DNA of 64,000 nt from assembly GCF_000165485.1 (NCBI RefSeq), contig NC_014623.1, forward strand, positions 3,677,501 to 3,741,500. The letters are read 5' to 3'. A program made the position numbers and the translations under genes. The stretch comes from Stigmatella aurantiaca DW4/3-1 (GTDB taxonomy: Bacteria; Myxococcota; Myxococcia; Myxococcales; Myxococcaceae). Of the stretch, positions 40,501-49,604 are shown piece after piece. The notes under the pieces were generated by a model. The model was not told where the DNA came from and ran no database searches. It saw only the letters and a program-made list of their open reading frames with translations. Position 1 is the first letter of the stretch, and each line of letters begins with the position of its first letter.

Positions 40501-43500
40501 GCTCACCGACAGCGTGCTGAAGGTAGCCACCCCCGCCACCGCGTTGACGGTGGTGGTCCCGCCCAGGGTGCCGCCGCCCGGGTTGTTGCCCAGGGCCACG
40601 GAGAGGGGCAGGGTGGACTGGACCGCCGTGTTCCCGAACGCGTCCTGGATCGTGGCCTGGACGGCGGGGGTGATGGGCGCGCCTGCGGCCGTCGAGGAGG
40701 GCTGCTGGGTGAAGCGCACGCGGGCAGGGGTCCCTGCGGTGATGTCGAACGCGCTGCTGACCGCCTGGGTGAGGCTTCCAGAGGTCGCCCTCAGCGTGTA
40801 GCCAGTGCCCGCCTTGTCGATCGACAGGTTGCCGAAGGTGGCCACGCCGTTCACGGCCGCCACCGTCTTCGTACCGGACAGCGTGCCGCCCGCGGGGTTG
40901 GTGCCCAGCGCCAGGGTGAGGCTGGCCGTGGAGGCGGTGGGGTTGTCAAACCTGTCCAGCACGGCCACTTGGATGGCCGGGGTGAGGGCGACGCCCGCGC
41001 TTCCGGAAGCGGGCTGGGCGAGGAAAATCAGCTTTGAGGCGGCGGCGGGGGTGATCTGGAAGCCAGCGCTGGTGGCGCTGGTGAGGCCGGTGGCATTGGC
41101 CACCAGCGTGTAGCCCGTTCCCACCTTGTTGAGGGACAGGGAGCTGAACGTGGCCACGCCCGCGCTCATCGTCGCCGTGGTGGTGCCAGACAGCGTGGCC
41201 CCGCCAGGGTTGGCGCCCAGGGTGAGGGTGACGCTGTTGCTTCCCGTCGTCACGGCGTTGCCGAACGCATCCACCAGACCGACCTTCACGGACGGTGAGA
41301 CAGACGCACCCGCCACGGCGGTGGAGGGCTGCACGGTGAAGACGAGGCGCGTGGCAGCCCCTGCGGTGACGGTGGTGCTCGCGCTGTGGGTCAGCGAGGG
41401 ATCGACGGTGCTCGTCGCGGTGACGGACTGGGTCCCCAGGGTCTTGAAGGTGATGGGGATGTTGCTCGCCACGCCCGCGGTGAAGGCGGTGGTGGGCGGT
41501 AGCACCGCCTGGGGGTCGGTGCTGGTGAAGGAGGCGCTGCCGGTGTAGCCGGTGGCCGTCTGCCCCACCGAGTCGAGGGCGGTGACGGTGAAGGTGACGG
41601 GCGTGCCGGCCGGGGAGGACGCGGGCAGGGCACTCACCCGGTAGCTGACGGCCGGGCCAGGGGGCGGTGCGGAGGGGGTGCAGGTGGCGGCCGAGTCCGC
41701 TGCGATGCGGACATCATCCACATAGAAGCCTTCGGCCGTGAGGGTGTTGTCGGAGTAGGTCCGGAAGGCGAACCAGACCTTCTTTCCCGCCAGGGCCTTC
41801 AGGTTGACGGTGACGGACTTGAGCGCGCCGTTGGACCCCTTGTTGGCGCCCGTCCAGACCCGCTGGGACAGGTTGCTCACCAGGACGCCGTCATAGCCTC
41901 CCGCCGAGATGTAGGGGGCCGTCGAGGAGACCGCGTCGGACACGGTGATCCACGTGCTAGAGGCCGACGTGGTGTTGTAGGCAAGGTAGACGCCGTCGTA
42001 GTTGGCCTCGAGGTCGTACCAGATGTTGAAGGTCATCTCGGGGCTGAGCGCGGCCGCCGGGATGGCAAAGCCATTGATGCTGCTGGACACCGAGCCATTG
42101 CCACCCAGGGACAGGGTGGCCGTGGTGTTGAGGGGATAGGTGGTGTTGCAGGCCGCGGACGTCGCGCCGAAGCGGTAGGCCTTCGTGGCCGACTGGTAGT
42201 GGCAACCGGTCGCGATGGCGAGCGTGGCCGCGCTGCCCTGGGTGGCCGAGGCAATCCAGTACGCGGCGGCACTCGCCGGGCGGTTGCCATCGAAGTCATC
42301 GAAGTAGTTCACGCCCGGCGTCACGGCACCGGTCACCACGGACGACTTCTTGACGGTGTTCGTCTCGGTGATGGGTCCGGTGCCGCTCGTCTCGGTGGCG
42401 CGGACCACGTAGTGGTACACCGTTCCGTTCATCAGATTCAGCGTGTCCGCGAAGCCCGTGCCCGTCACGCCCGTGGCGATCAGGTTGGCCGCGGACGGCG
42501 TGAAGGCCGCATCGGTGCTCCGGTAGATCATGTAGCTCAGCGTTCCGCCGCAAGCCGGGGCCGCCGCGCTCCAGGCCACCGAAGCGCCGCAGGTCGCGCT
42601 GCCGGCGTTGGTGACGGAGGAGACGCCCGCGAAGGTGGGAGACTGCGTGCAGGCGCCCGTGGCGGTGGCGGAGGCTTCGTTGGAATTGGGGGATTCAGCG
42701 CACGCCACCCCGCGCACCACATAGTAATAGGTGAGGCCACCGGACACGGAGGTGTCGGCGTACGGGGGGGCCGTCACGCTGGCCACCTGGGTGTAAGGGC
42801 CGCCCGCGGTGGTGGACCGGTAGACGGTGTACCGGGTGGACTCGCTGTCGGGAGTCCAGGCGATGTCGATGCGGTTGTTGCCCGCGACGGTGGCCGTCAC
42901 CCCGGTGGGGGCGGGGCCGGACGTCGAGCAGGTGTTGTAGACGATGAGCGCGAAGTCCTGGTCCAGCGCAGAGCCATTGCCCGGCACGCCATCCGAGTTG
43001 ATGTTGGTGGCCGTCACCGTGAGGGTGTACGCGCCCGAGGTGCCCGCGGGCAGGAAGACGCTCTCCACGTTGTTCTTGTCATCCGCCGTGCCGCCGGTGA
43101 CGGAAGCGCCCTTTGTGAAGACGTTGCCCTTGTAGGTGGCGCCGCCAACCGTCACGGAGAGGTCCAGATTGTTCTTCCAGGCGCTGCCGGTGGTGGAGCC
43201 CGGGGCGTCCGTCCACGCCAGCGTCGCGCGGAAGGGCTTGGTGGGGTCCACGATGCCGCCGGTGAAGGTGCGGCTCTGGCCCGAGGCGGTGAAGAGGTGG
43301 GAGGACTCCTGGTCCGACAATGTCCGCGGGGATCCATCGAAGGCGAAGCCCAGGTCCATCAGGCCCATGCCCTGGTTGTTCGAGAACAGGTTGTCGTTGG
43401 CCCCCGTGCCCGTCATGTAGTGGGCGGAGTTCATCAGGTAAGCCTTCGTCATCGCCGCGCTGGGCGGGGGCAGGCCCTGATTGATGAAGTACTGGCGCAC

Positions 43501-45405
43501 CAGCGCCGCGCCGCCGGCGGCCGCCGGGGTAGAGTGGCTGGTGCCCGAGGAGGCCGTGTACCACTGCTGACCGACCGGGTAGTAATCGTTCTGCGGCCCG
43601 CCGCAGACGCCTTCGGCGGTGAAGCAGCCGAGCGCCTTGCCATTCGCGACCGCGGGCGGGTTGGCGCGCTGACCGGCATCCTGGGCCACGCCTCCGGCCA
43701 CGTGCGTGCCGGGGGCCATGAGGTCCGGCTTCTTGCGGCCGTCGGCGGTAGGACCGCGGCTGGAGAAAGAGGCAACGTCGTTGAGGCTGTTGGCTTCGCT
43801 GTCAGAGGTGCCGCAGAGGTCCGAGGCGCCGAAGGCGCGCACGTTCTCGGAGGCTCCCACGGTGATGACGTTCTTGGCGGTGCCGGGCGTGCCCACGGAA
43901 CCGGCCGCCGTGCCGTCGTTCCCTGCGGCGAAGAGGATGACCATCTCCTGGTTGCCGGGGGCTGGCACGGCCGAGCCGGTGGGCTGCGCATCGCGCACCA
44001 GCGCGTCGTAGGCCTGCGCGTCCACGTCGTAGCTGTCGTCGGGCGCGCCCCAGCTGTTGCTGCTGATGCGCATGCCATCGCGGTACGCGCGAGACTGGAG
44101 ATCCTCGTAGTCGGGCGAGGTGAAGTTGTCGGGATCGAACACCACGGAGGAGCCCACCTTCACGAAGGGCGCCACGCCCAGGCCGTGGGTAAAGCCCGTC
44201 GCGTCGGTGTAGGGCGCACCGGTCAGGCTGGAGTAGCCCGCGACGATGTGCGCGTTCAGGTTGCCGTGGCCATCGCAGCCCTGGATCGTGCTGCCGGAGT
44301 TCGCGGTGCCCTCCAGGCGGTTGTAGACGACGCGGCCCGCGGCGGTGACGTCACCGGCCGTATAGAGGCCAAAGTGGTTGGGCACCTGGGTGCCGTTGTC
44401 CAGGCCGCTGTCCGACACATCCACGCCGAAGCCAGAGGCGGTGAACTGCGCCTGGGTGAAGCCCTTGGAGGCCAGCCACGCCAGATAGCCCGGCCCGGAG
44501 GGCACGTTGCCGGTGACCTGGCCGGCGAGGATCATGTTCTGCCGCTCGTCGACCTTCTTCGGAGGGAAGGACGGCTGGATGGACACCACATCCGGCCGGG
44601 CGGCAATCTCGTAGAGCTGCGGGAGCGTCAGGGCGGTCGTGACGTTGACGTAGCCGAGCGCCTCGCGAATCCGTCCCTCGCGGGACTGGAGCTGGCGGAT
44701 GAGGGCGAGCGTCGTCCCGTTCGCCTCGTCATCCTTCACGAGTTGGACGGTATAGGTGGACGTGACGGCCTTGAGGACAGAAGGGTGGAGCTTGTAGTCG
44801 TTCAGGTAGTCGCCGTTCCACTGGACGGCGCGGGCCGTGCGCACGTGGGTGTCCAGCCGGTCCAGCGCGCCCGCATCGCCGTAGACCAGGTAGGCGTTGT
44901 GGGGGATGTAGGTGATGATCTGAACGCCGGTGGCTTCCAGCGCCTGGTACCACGCGGGCTGGATGGGCCCTGCGAACTGCACCAGGTGCAGGCCCTTGCC
45001 GGCGGTGCGGGCCTTCATCCCGCGCAGGGACTGGCCATGCTCCGAGGCGGTGTCGATGACCCCCGCGTTCAGCAGGAGTTGGTTGGAGTCATCCCTCAGC
45101 TCCACGCTCTCGGTGGCGGAGAGGGCGGCGAGCGCCTCGTCATCCACCTGCACCAGCTTGAAGGACCCGTAGTCGCCAATCACCTGGTGGGGCGTGCCGC
45201 TCTTCTCCCAGCGCGCGGCCTGCTCGGCGCTGAGCTGGACTTTGTGGAGCGAGGCCTCCGCCCGGTATCCCTCGGAGGGTGAGAGGGCGGTGTCACTTCC
45301 AGGGCCGTCACAGGCCAGCAAGGTCACGAGCCAGAGGGCCCCGATTACCTGAGCGCTGCGCGCACGAGGACCCAGTCCGGAGGCCCGGGTTGCGGATGTT
45401 GTCAT
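37513..45405 (-). CDS. Giant S8 (subtilisin-like) protease with Ig-like repeats and MYXO-CTERM tail
   Basis: A 2630-residue protein. The leader ends in a lipobox-like LLAC at residue 32 and is followed by a pro-region. The S8 domain carries D332 (VSDSG), H380 (DGHG, with an insertion before AHIVAG), N496 (AAGNDG) and S623 (SGTSHSTP). Next come P/fibronectin III-like domains, a galactose-binding-like segment, then from about residue 1275 to 2470 ten tandem units of about 105 residues with GVATFxxLSxxxxGTGYTL cores, an Ig-like domain, and a Gly/Asn-Cys-Gly-Cys stretch, helix and RRRR end typical of MYXO-CTERM sorting. It probably acts at the cell surface or is released. Confidence 0.9.
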   Translation of the reverse strand: MTTSATRASGLGPRARSAQVIGALWLVTLLACDGPGSDTALSPSEGYRAEASLHKVQLSAEQAARWEKSGTPHQVIGDYGSFKLVQVDDEALAALSATESVELRDDSNQLLLNAGVIDTASEHGQSLRGMKARTAGKGLHLVQFAGPIQPAWYQALEATGVQIITYIPHNAYLVYGDAGALDRLDTHVRTARAVQWNGDYLNDYKLHPSVLKAVTSTYTVQLVKDDEANGTTLALIRQLQSREGRIREALGYVNVTTALTLPQLYEIAARPDVVSIQPSFPPKKVDERQNMILAGQVTGNVPSGPGYLAWLASKGFTQAQFTASGFGVDVSDSGLDNGTQVPNHFGLYTAGDVTAAGRVVYNRLEGTANSGSTIQGCDGHGNLNAHIVAGYSSLTGAPYTDATGFTHGLGVAPFVKVGSSVVFDPDNFTSPDYEDLQSRAYRDGMRISSNSWGAPDDSYDVDAQAYDALVRDAQPTGSAVPAPGNQEMVILFAAGNDGTAAGSVGTPGTAKNVITVGASENVRAFGASDLCGTSDSEANSLNDVASFSSRGPTADGRKKPDLMAPGTHVAGGVAQDAGQRANPPAVANGKALGCFTAEGVCGGPQNDYYPVGQQWYTASSGTSHSTPAAAGGAALVRQYFINQGLPPPSAAMTKAYLMNSAHYMTGTGANDNLFSNNQGMGLMDLGFAFDGSPRTLSDQESSHLFTASGQSRTFTGGIVDPTKPFRATLAWTDAPGSTTGSAWKNNLDLSVTVGGATYKGNVFTKGASVTGGTADDKNNVESVFLPAGTSGAYTLTVTATNINSDGVPGNGSALDQDFALIVYNTCSTSGPAPTGVTATVAGNNRIDIAWTPDSESTRYTVYRSTTAGGPYTQVASVTAPPYADTSVSGGLTYYYVVRGVACAESPNSNEASATATGACTQSPTFAGVSSVTNAGSATCGASVAWSAAAPACGGTLSYMIYRSTDAAFTPSAANLIATGVTGTGFADTLNLMNGTVYHYVVRATETSGTGPITETNTVKKSSVVTGAVTPGVNYFDDFDGNRPASAAAYWIASATQGSAATLAIATGCHYQSATKAYRFGATSAACNTTYPLNTTATLSLGGNGSVSSSINGFAIPAAALSPEMTFNIWYDLEANYDGVYLAYNTTSASSTWITVSDAVSSTAPYISAGGYDGVLVSNLSQRVWTGANKGSNGALKSVTVNLKALAGKKVWFAFRTYSDNTLTAEGFYVDDVRIAADSAATCTPSAPPPGPAVSYRVSALPASSPAGTPVTFTVTALDSVGQTATGYTGSASFTSTDPQAVLPPTTAFTAGVASNIPITFKTLGTQSVTATSTVDPSLTHSASTTVTAGAATRLVFTVQPSTAVAGASVSPSVKVGLVDAFGNAVTTGSNSVTLTLGANPGGATLSGTTTATMSAGVATFSSLSLNKVGTGYTLVANATGLTSATSAGFQITPAAASKLIFLAQPASGSAGVALTPAIQVAVLDRFDNPTASTASLTLALGTNPAGGTLSGTKTVAAVNGVATFGNLSIDKAGTGYTLRATSGSLTQAVSSAFDITAGTPARVRFTQQPSSTAAGAPITPAVQATIQDAFGNTAVQSTLPLSVALGNNPGGGTLGGTTTVNAVAGVATFSTLSVSRSGTGYTLVASASGLTPDTSSGFTITPGAPAQLAFTASPSANVLSGAAFPAQVEVRDAQGNVVTGSPLQVTLSLASAAGATLSGTTVVTTVNGVASFTGLSVDKVGTGYQLQADAPGLPSASSPAFGVEPGPAVSLAFVTQPSTAAVGVVITPAVQVALKDAHGNTVTSSSEALTLALEAPAPGATLGGTKTVAALNGVATFTDLTVDKKGTGYLLKASSGALSASSAGFDVTAGAASRLVFRTTPANARAGEVLGSLEVEFQDLEGNRDTTATAQVTLSLGGASGGTLLGTSTVAAVSGVATFTDLSIHQAAEGYTLTAQAAGLPEVTSAAFTITPNTAAALAFHVQPGPGVAGAALTPPVKVAITDAYGNTVPDAAQEVTLALDTNPSGGTLGGTSTVAAVNGVATFEALSIQRAGTGYTLTATAPSLTSATSTAFDILASTPTRLAFKLQPQGAAAGSTLGTVSVEFQDAHGNPAASTLPVNLSLQGPSGATLMGTPTVDALDGVATFSDLSIRQVGTGYRLKAQADGMAEATSNTFDITPGAAAALAFTVQPGLGQVNAAFNPAVRVSVQDAFGNLATGSTAAITVALGANPGGGTLSGTKTVAAVNGVATFSNLALDRAAQGYTLKASADSLPTVTSSAFTIVEELVAQLVFRPLPDSGRFTAGAPFTVQVEVRDSQGHTLPYEGLTVTLSLGENASNGTLAGPSTATTVHGVATFEGLSLRKAASQYTLLASAPGALGATSSPFAVIAGPAARLTLELPASVTVGQAVPLSARAVDAYDNLAEAYGGTVQAASSDPQALLPSPTAFAQGALPSGVSVTFTRPGLTSLTLTDTENPLLTVTAQTTVTAFTQPTVAITAPADGATVSGKVTLTAEGTVDAGTTLAQLALLVDGQQIATGTNTVLTATWDSAASPAGVHVITAVITDSAGNTAVSAPVSVTVQESGNGNGGGNGNGGGCGCGATSSADAGFFLGLMALARYSLGRRRRAKAA
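38500..41660 (-). repeat. About ten tandem Ig-like coding repeats of ~315 bp
   Basis: Within the giant protease, units repeat as V-x-P-A-V-x-V ... DAxGN ... GxLxGTxTVAAVNGVATF ... GYTL. At DNA level they are clearly diverged, unlike the identical needle-like genes, so this is an old repeat family with protein-level conservation. Boundaries are approximate. Confidence 0.75.
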
Positions 45406-45686
45406 GATGTTTGACCCCGAGAACGGCCACCGCGGGCGTGGGACGCCGATGGGACCGCGTGTGTGCCGGGGGCTGAGACCGTCAGTGTGACAAAGAAACT
45501 TTCAGCCCGGCTTGAATAACTGTGCACGACTAAACACAAAAATTCAATTCATCCACGGGGGTTTCATTTTTTGAGAAAGGCACGCAGCTCAACCTTGTTC
45601 AAAGGCTGTCTGGTTTTTCTGGGAGTGTTTGGTTTGACGGGCGCTGCGAACCTGGAGGGCCAATGGGCACTCCATCCATCCTCCCT
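45406..45686. promoter_or_regulatory. Intergenic region upstream of the giant protease
   Basis: This 281-base stretch carries no gene that I support. It contains a locally AT-rich part (CGACTAAACACAAAAATTCAATTC, about 45525-45550) that probably holds the protease promoter on the minus strand. A short plus-strand frame from 45571 is antisense to the TetR gene and was not kept. Confidence 0.4.
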
Positions 45687-46286
45687 TCAGGCCGTCGCGG
45701 TGTGCTCCAGGAGTTCGCGCAGCCGCGCCCGGAGGGTGGCTCCGACGGGCGCGCCCTCGCTGAGCGCGCTCACCACCGCTCCGTCCAGGAGGGCGAGCAC
45801 CAGTGGGGGGCTGGGGCGGCGCGGGCTGCTGGGCATCGAGGCGGCGATGAGTTCCCCCAGGGCCTCGTCGAGGTGTCCGCGCCCCCGGGCGAGTGCCGCC
45901 GCGAGGGCCGTCCGGCGCCCGCAGGCCAGCAGCAACTCGTAATGGGCTTGGATGGAAGCCCTGCCCCCGGGCGGGAGCATCGCTTGCGTCACCCACCGGG
46001 CCAGATCCGCCTGAGCGGGGTGGGTCCGCACGTGCCGCGTGGTGCGCCGGACCTGCTCCACCCACCGGTGCAACAGCGCCGTCAGGGCCTCGGCGATGAG
46101 TTCATCCAAGGAGGTGAAGTAGTAGGTGATGGCGGCGAGCGGCACCTTGGCGGCAATGGCGACGGAGCGGGCGCTCACGGCCTCCAGGCCCTGCTCCAGC
46201 AGCACGTGCAAGACTCCCTGAATGAGCTGAGCCCTGCGCCGCCGTCCCCGCTCCTGGTGCGTGCCTCGGGAGCCCGGGGAAGGCAT
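45687..46286 (-). CDS. TetR-family transcriptional regulator of the SMR exporter
   Basis: A 199-residue protein. Residues about 15-65 form a TetR-type helix-turn-helix (LIQGVLHVLLEQGLEAVSARSVA, then VPLAAITYYFTSLDELI), followed by a ligand-binding helical domain. The ATG at 46286 overlaps the stop of the exporter gene, so the two are translationally coupled and co-regulated. A perfect 16-base palindrome upstream of the exporter at 46626 is its likely operator. The inducer is probably an exported cation such as guanidinium or a quaternary amine. Confidence 0.87.
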   Translation of the reverse strand: MPSPGSRGTHQERGRRRRAQLIQGVLHVLLEQGLEAVSARSVAIAAKVPLAAITYYFTSLDELIAEALTALLHRWVEQVRRTTRHVRTHPAQADLARWVTQAMLPPGGRASIQAHYELLLACGRRTALAAALARGRGHLDEALGELIAASMPSSPRRPSPPLVLALLDGAVVSALSEGAPVGATLRARLRELLEHTATA

Positions 46287-46615
46287 CAGTGACCTCCCCC
46301 GGTCAGGGCAAGCCCAGTGACGCCGGCGATGATGAGCCCGATGGAGACGAGCTTCACTGCGGAGACCGCCTCGTTGAACAGCAGGATGCCAAGTGTGGCG
46401 GTCAGCGCCGCGCCGATGCCCGTCCACACGGCATAGGAGGGCCCCGCGGGCAGGGTCTTCATCGCCCAGGCCAGTCCCCCGAAGCTCACCATGGCCAGCA
46501 CCCCGAACGTCACGCTGGGCCCCAGGCGGGTGAAGCCCTCGGACTTCTTGAGCGCGATCGCCCACCCGGATTCCAGCACCCCCGAGACAATCAGAACGAA
46601 CCAAGCCATGTGCAT
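46286..46615 (-). CDS. Small multidrug resistance (SMR) exporter, SugE/Gdx type
   Basis: A 109-residue protein with four membrane helices. The first carries the essential Glu in SGVLESGWAIALKKSEGF, and GGLAWAMKTLPAGPSYAVWTGIGA matches the SugE/Gdx subgroup, whose members export guanidinium in exchange for protons, rather than the EmrE drug-exporter subgroup. It functions as an antiparallel dimer in the inner membrane. Its stop overlaps the tetR start. The alternative in-frame start two codons later cannot be excluded. Confidence 0.9.
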   Translation of the reverse strand: MHMAWFVLIVSGVLESGWAIALKKSEGFTRLGPSVTFGVLAMVSFGGLAWAMKTLPAGPSYAVWTGIGAALTATLGILLFNEAVSAVKLVSIGLIIAGVTGLALTGGGH

Positions 46616-46625
46616 CTCCCTGAAG

Positions 46626-46641
46626 TGGTACGAGCGTACCA
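46626..46641. promoter_or_regulatory. Probable TetR operator
   Basis: TGGTACGAGCGTACCA is an inverted repeat of seven-base arms about a central AG, 11 bases before the exporter start codon. Its size and position fit a TetR-type operator. Confidence 0.65.
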
Positions 46642-46696
46642 GTTTTTGGGGAGATTCATGAATAAGGCCCCTTACCCAGCGAGCAGCACGGCGTCC

Positions 46697-47497
46697 TCAC
46701 AGGGCGGAGGTGTATTTTTGGGAAGCCTCGTCGAAACCGATGATGGGGGCTGCGATCAAGCCATCAGACAAGCGGCGTCCTCCGAGAGGATCGATGGCCT
46801 CGATGGTGTAGGGGGGGGCGTGCCGGTCCAGGCCCGAGATGATCACATCGAAGGTGGTTGCCGGGCCGCCCTGTGGCACGAACCAGTGGATGTTGTTGCG
46901 TTGCGAGCACATGGTTGAGACTTCACCCAGGGCCGCGAGATGGTCGCGTGTAGGACGGACCACCATCGATCCGGCTTCATCCCTGACCCGGTCGAAGTTG
47001 CGGATGCGGAGACGGCCTTCGACGACCATGTGCGCGGAGACCATGTTCTGGTGCCCATGCGGGGTGATGACGTTGTGTGGCTGGAACGCGAAGAGGGCCG
47101 TGGCGTAGTTCAGACGGCGTGGCGCATTCGCGTCATCGAGAAACACGACAGAGCGTTTCTGGGGATCGTTGGTCCCGCCAACGCCGCCCGCGTTGAGCCG
47201 GGATCGGCCCACCACAGCCATCAGCTCCCCCACATCGACTTCGGCGGCCAGCCGTTCCACCTCCGTGCACCAGTTCACCGGGCGGAGCTGGCCGGATGCG
47301 AGCGCTTGGGCAAGTTCCTGCTGCCGATCCACCCAGCGGCCCGGCGAAAGGCGCCGGGAGGGCGGCGCGGCCCGTGCTTCGCCGAGAAGGGCGTAGAGCA
47401 AGAAGCCGGACATCATCGCGCCGATGTGGCCTCGGCGCGTCAGGCCCAAGGCATCCGGGGCGGAGACCGATCCAGAGGATTCATGGATGATGCTCAT
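46697..47497 (-). CDS. Cupin-fold protein with Tat-like leader
   Basis: A 266-residue protein. LTRRGHIGAMMSGFLLYALLGEARA at residues 19-43 looks like a twin-arginine signal peptide, so export is possible. The rest contains a single cupin-type barrel with HGHQNMVSAHMVVEG and GPATTFDVIISGL and one later His (NNIHWF). The His-x-His, Glu-less pattern resembles the cysteamine dioxygenase/PCO-type cupins, but I do not assign a reaction. Its start overlaps the stop of the prolyl oligopeptidase gene (ATGA), so the two are coupled. Confidence 0.7.
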   Translation of the reverse strand: MSIIHESSGSVSAPDALGLTRRGHIGAMMSGFLLYALLGEARAAPPSRRLSPGRWVDRQQELAQALASGQLRPVNWCTEVERLAAEVDVGELMAVVGRSRLNAGGVGGTNDPQKRSVVFLDDANAPRRLNYATALFAFQPHNVITPHGHQNMVSAHMVVEGRLRIRNFDRVRDEAGSMVVRPTRDHLAALGEVSTMCSQRNNIHWFVPQGGPATTFDVIISGLDRHAPPYTIEAIDPLGGRRLSDGLIAAPIIGFDEASQKYTSAL

Positions 47498-49587
47498 GGG
47501 TCATGCCTCGCGGGTAACGGAGAGCCGAGAGCCCAGCAGTAAAAGCTGAGCTCGTCGACATCTTGTTCGATGAGCGCCGTCTGCGTGGTGCCACCGCCGT
47601 GTCCCGAGTTCCGGAGCGGCAGCAGGAAATAGGGGCCGCCTTGAGTGCCTTCCGCCTGGAGCCTGGCGGCCATCTTGAGCGGATCGTGCGGTGGCGCTGC
47701 CTGGTCGTTCAACGCTGACACGAAGGCCATCACGGGATAGCGGCGATCGGCTCGGACGTTGTGATAGGGCGAATACCCGGCGAGATAAGCGCCCTCGTCG
47801 GGATCGTCGGGCGAGCCGTACTCGACGATGGCGGAACTCAGGTAGCCGAAGCTTGGAAAGCGCAGCATGTCGAGGATGGGCACGCGGCAATAGACAGCGC
47901 CGAAGGCCTCGGGGGCTTGCAGGGCTGCGACGGCGACGAGCAGGCCGCCGTTGCTGTTGCCGCGCGAGGCGAGCTTGGAGGGAACCGTATAGCCCGCCGA
48001 GACGAGCCAACGCGCCGCCGCGATGTAGTCATTGAAGGCGTTTTGCCGCCGTGTTTTGCATGCCGCCTCGTGCCAGGCGCGGCCGTATTCGCCGCCCCCT
48101 CGCACGTTGGCGAAGGCAAGCACGCCGCCCAGCTTCAGCCAGGCGGCGTTGAGCGCCGAGAAGCGCGGCTCCACCGAGATGTTGAAGCCTCCATAACCAC
48201 TCAGACGCACCACTTGGCGCCCGTCGCGAGGCAAGCCTCTTCGGTGGATGATGAACATCGAGACCCGGGTCCCGTCGGGCGACTCGTACCAGACCTGGTC
48301 CGTCACATACTCGGACGCGTCGAGCCCGGCATCAGGGACATGGTACGGCGACAGGCGATCCGTCGCGTAGTCGTACCGGTAGACCGATGGCGGCTGCACA
48401 TACGACGTGAAATGGACCCACACTTCGTCGCTGCTCCAGGCGCCGCTGATGCCGCTGACGATGCCTTCCCCTTCGTTGCGATTCACCGAGCCGAGGGCGG
48501 GCAGCTCAAGATCGCGAAGGCAGGTGCCGTCTTCGGCGTGGATGCGCACACGGTGCGATGCCGCATGCGAGTAGACGGCGTAGAGCCGGCCCCCGGCGCC
48601 GGTGACCGTTTGCAGCGTGTCCGCGCCTTCGGGGATGAGCGTCCGCCACTCGGTGGGAGCTGTCAGCGGCGCGATGCAGAGGCGGCCGCGCGGCGCATCG
48701 AGATCGGTTTGGACGAGCAGCGAGTCGCCGATCACCTGCACCTGGTTGAGAGACCGCATGGCGGGAGCCACCGGCACGAGCGCGTCATCAGCGAGGCGCA
48801 AGAGGTAGACGCTGTTGGCGTGCACATAGTCCCATTTGAAGAGCACGGCGAAGCGGCGGCACTCGCTGAGCTTGACGGAGCACCAGTACTCTTTCACGTG
48901 GTCGTCGCCGAAGATCCGGCGGGCTGGCGCGCCCGACCCAAGCCGGTGCTCGTAGATGGCATTCCAGTGTGCCTCGTCGCCTGTGGGCACCTCGCCCGGT
49001 TCGGGACACGCCGCATAGAAAAACCCTGACGCGTCGGGCCGCCAGGCCAGCGACGAGTGGCCCGTCCCGCGGGGCCGGTCGGGAAGCAGCTGCCCTGTCT
49101 CGACGTCAACCACGTGGATCACTGCGGCGTGGGTCCCTCCCACGGCCTTCCCGAACGCGACCCGCGTTCCGTCGGGGGAGGGTACGGCGAACACCAGCGC
49201 CTCTCCGCTCGCCCACGTGTTGGGGTCGAGCACCGTCTCGAGAGGCGCCTCCGGGCCGCGCTGGAGCATGAACTTGAGCTTGTCGTCGCGGGCATCTGCC
49301 TGCCAGAGAAACGCGCGTCCATGCGGCCCGGCGGGAATCGGCGGCGAGAGCCGCGCATAGCTCGCGGAGCGAGTGACCGCAGCCCTCAACCCCTCGCGCT
49401 CGGGGATCGCGCGCAGCACGGAGTGCGTGACGGCCTCCTGCGTCGCGATCCATGCCTGGGTCTCCGGGGCGTCGAGCCGCTCCATCCAGGCGTATGGATC
49501 GTCATACCGCCTGCCGTGCAGGGTGTAACCGCTCTCCGGGTCGCGTCGCGCCGTGGGAAATTTCAGGGCCCGCGTCAGGTTGTTCAT
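47494..49587 (-). CDS. Prolyl oligopeptidase (S9A family)
   Basis: A 697-residue S9A-type serine peptidase. An N-terminal seven-bladed propeller region (DDPYAWME and FSxDG-like blades) is followed by the alpha/beta-hydrolase domain. The catalytic triad is S545 in SRGNSNGGLL, D628 in ALNDQAAP and H663 in NSGHGGG; GGSNGG is more usual than GNSNGG but both occur. It cleaves after proline in short peptides, normally in the cytoplasm, since no signal peptide is seen. It precedes the coupled cupin gene and lies after a methyltransferase gene, all on the minus strand, so a peptide-modifying or detoxifying cluster is possible. Confidence 0.9.
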   Translation of the reverse strand: MNNLTRALKFPTARRDPESGYTLHGRRYDDPYAWMERLDAPETQAWIATQEAVTHSVLRAIPEREGLRAAVTRSASYARLSPPIPAGPHGRAFLWQADARDDKLKFMLQRGPEAPLETVLDPNTWASGEALVFAVPSPDGTRVAFGKAVGGTHAAVIHVVDVETGQLLPDRPRGTGHSSLAWRPDASGFFYAACPEPGEVPTGDEAHWNAIYEHRLGSGAPARRIFGDDHVKEYWCSVKLSECRRFAVLFKWDYVHANSVYLLRLADDALVPVAPAMRSLNQVQVIGDSLLVQTDLDAPRGRLCIAPLTAPTEWRTLIPEGADTLQTVTGAGGRLYAVYSHAASHRVRIHAEDGTCLRDLELPALGSVNRNEGEGIVSGISGAWSSDEVWVHFTSYVQPPSVYRYDYATDRLSPYHVPDAGLDASEYVTDQVWYESPDGTRVSMFIIHRRGLPRDGRQVVRLSGYGGFNISVEPRFSALNAAWLKLGGVLAFANVRGGGEYGRAWHEAACKTRRQNAFNDYIAAARWLVSAGYTVPSKLASRGNSNGGLLVAVAALQAPEAFGAVYCRVPILDMLRFPSFGYLSSAIVEYGSPDDPDEGAYLAGYSPYHNVRADRRYPVMAFVSALNDQAAPPHDPLKMAARLQAEGTQGGPYFLLPLRNSGHGGGTTQTALIEQDVDELSFYCWALGSPLPARHDP

Positions 49588-49604
49588 CAGGAAGCCTTGC
49601 CGAT

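Noticed and set aside
45571-45942. Plus-strand frame with a signal-peptide-like start
   Set aside because: It runs antisense through the tetR gene and becomes Ser/Arg-rich; no ribosome site or family.
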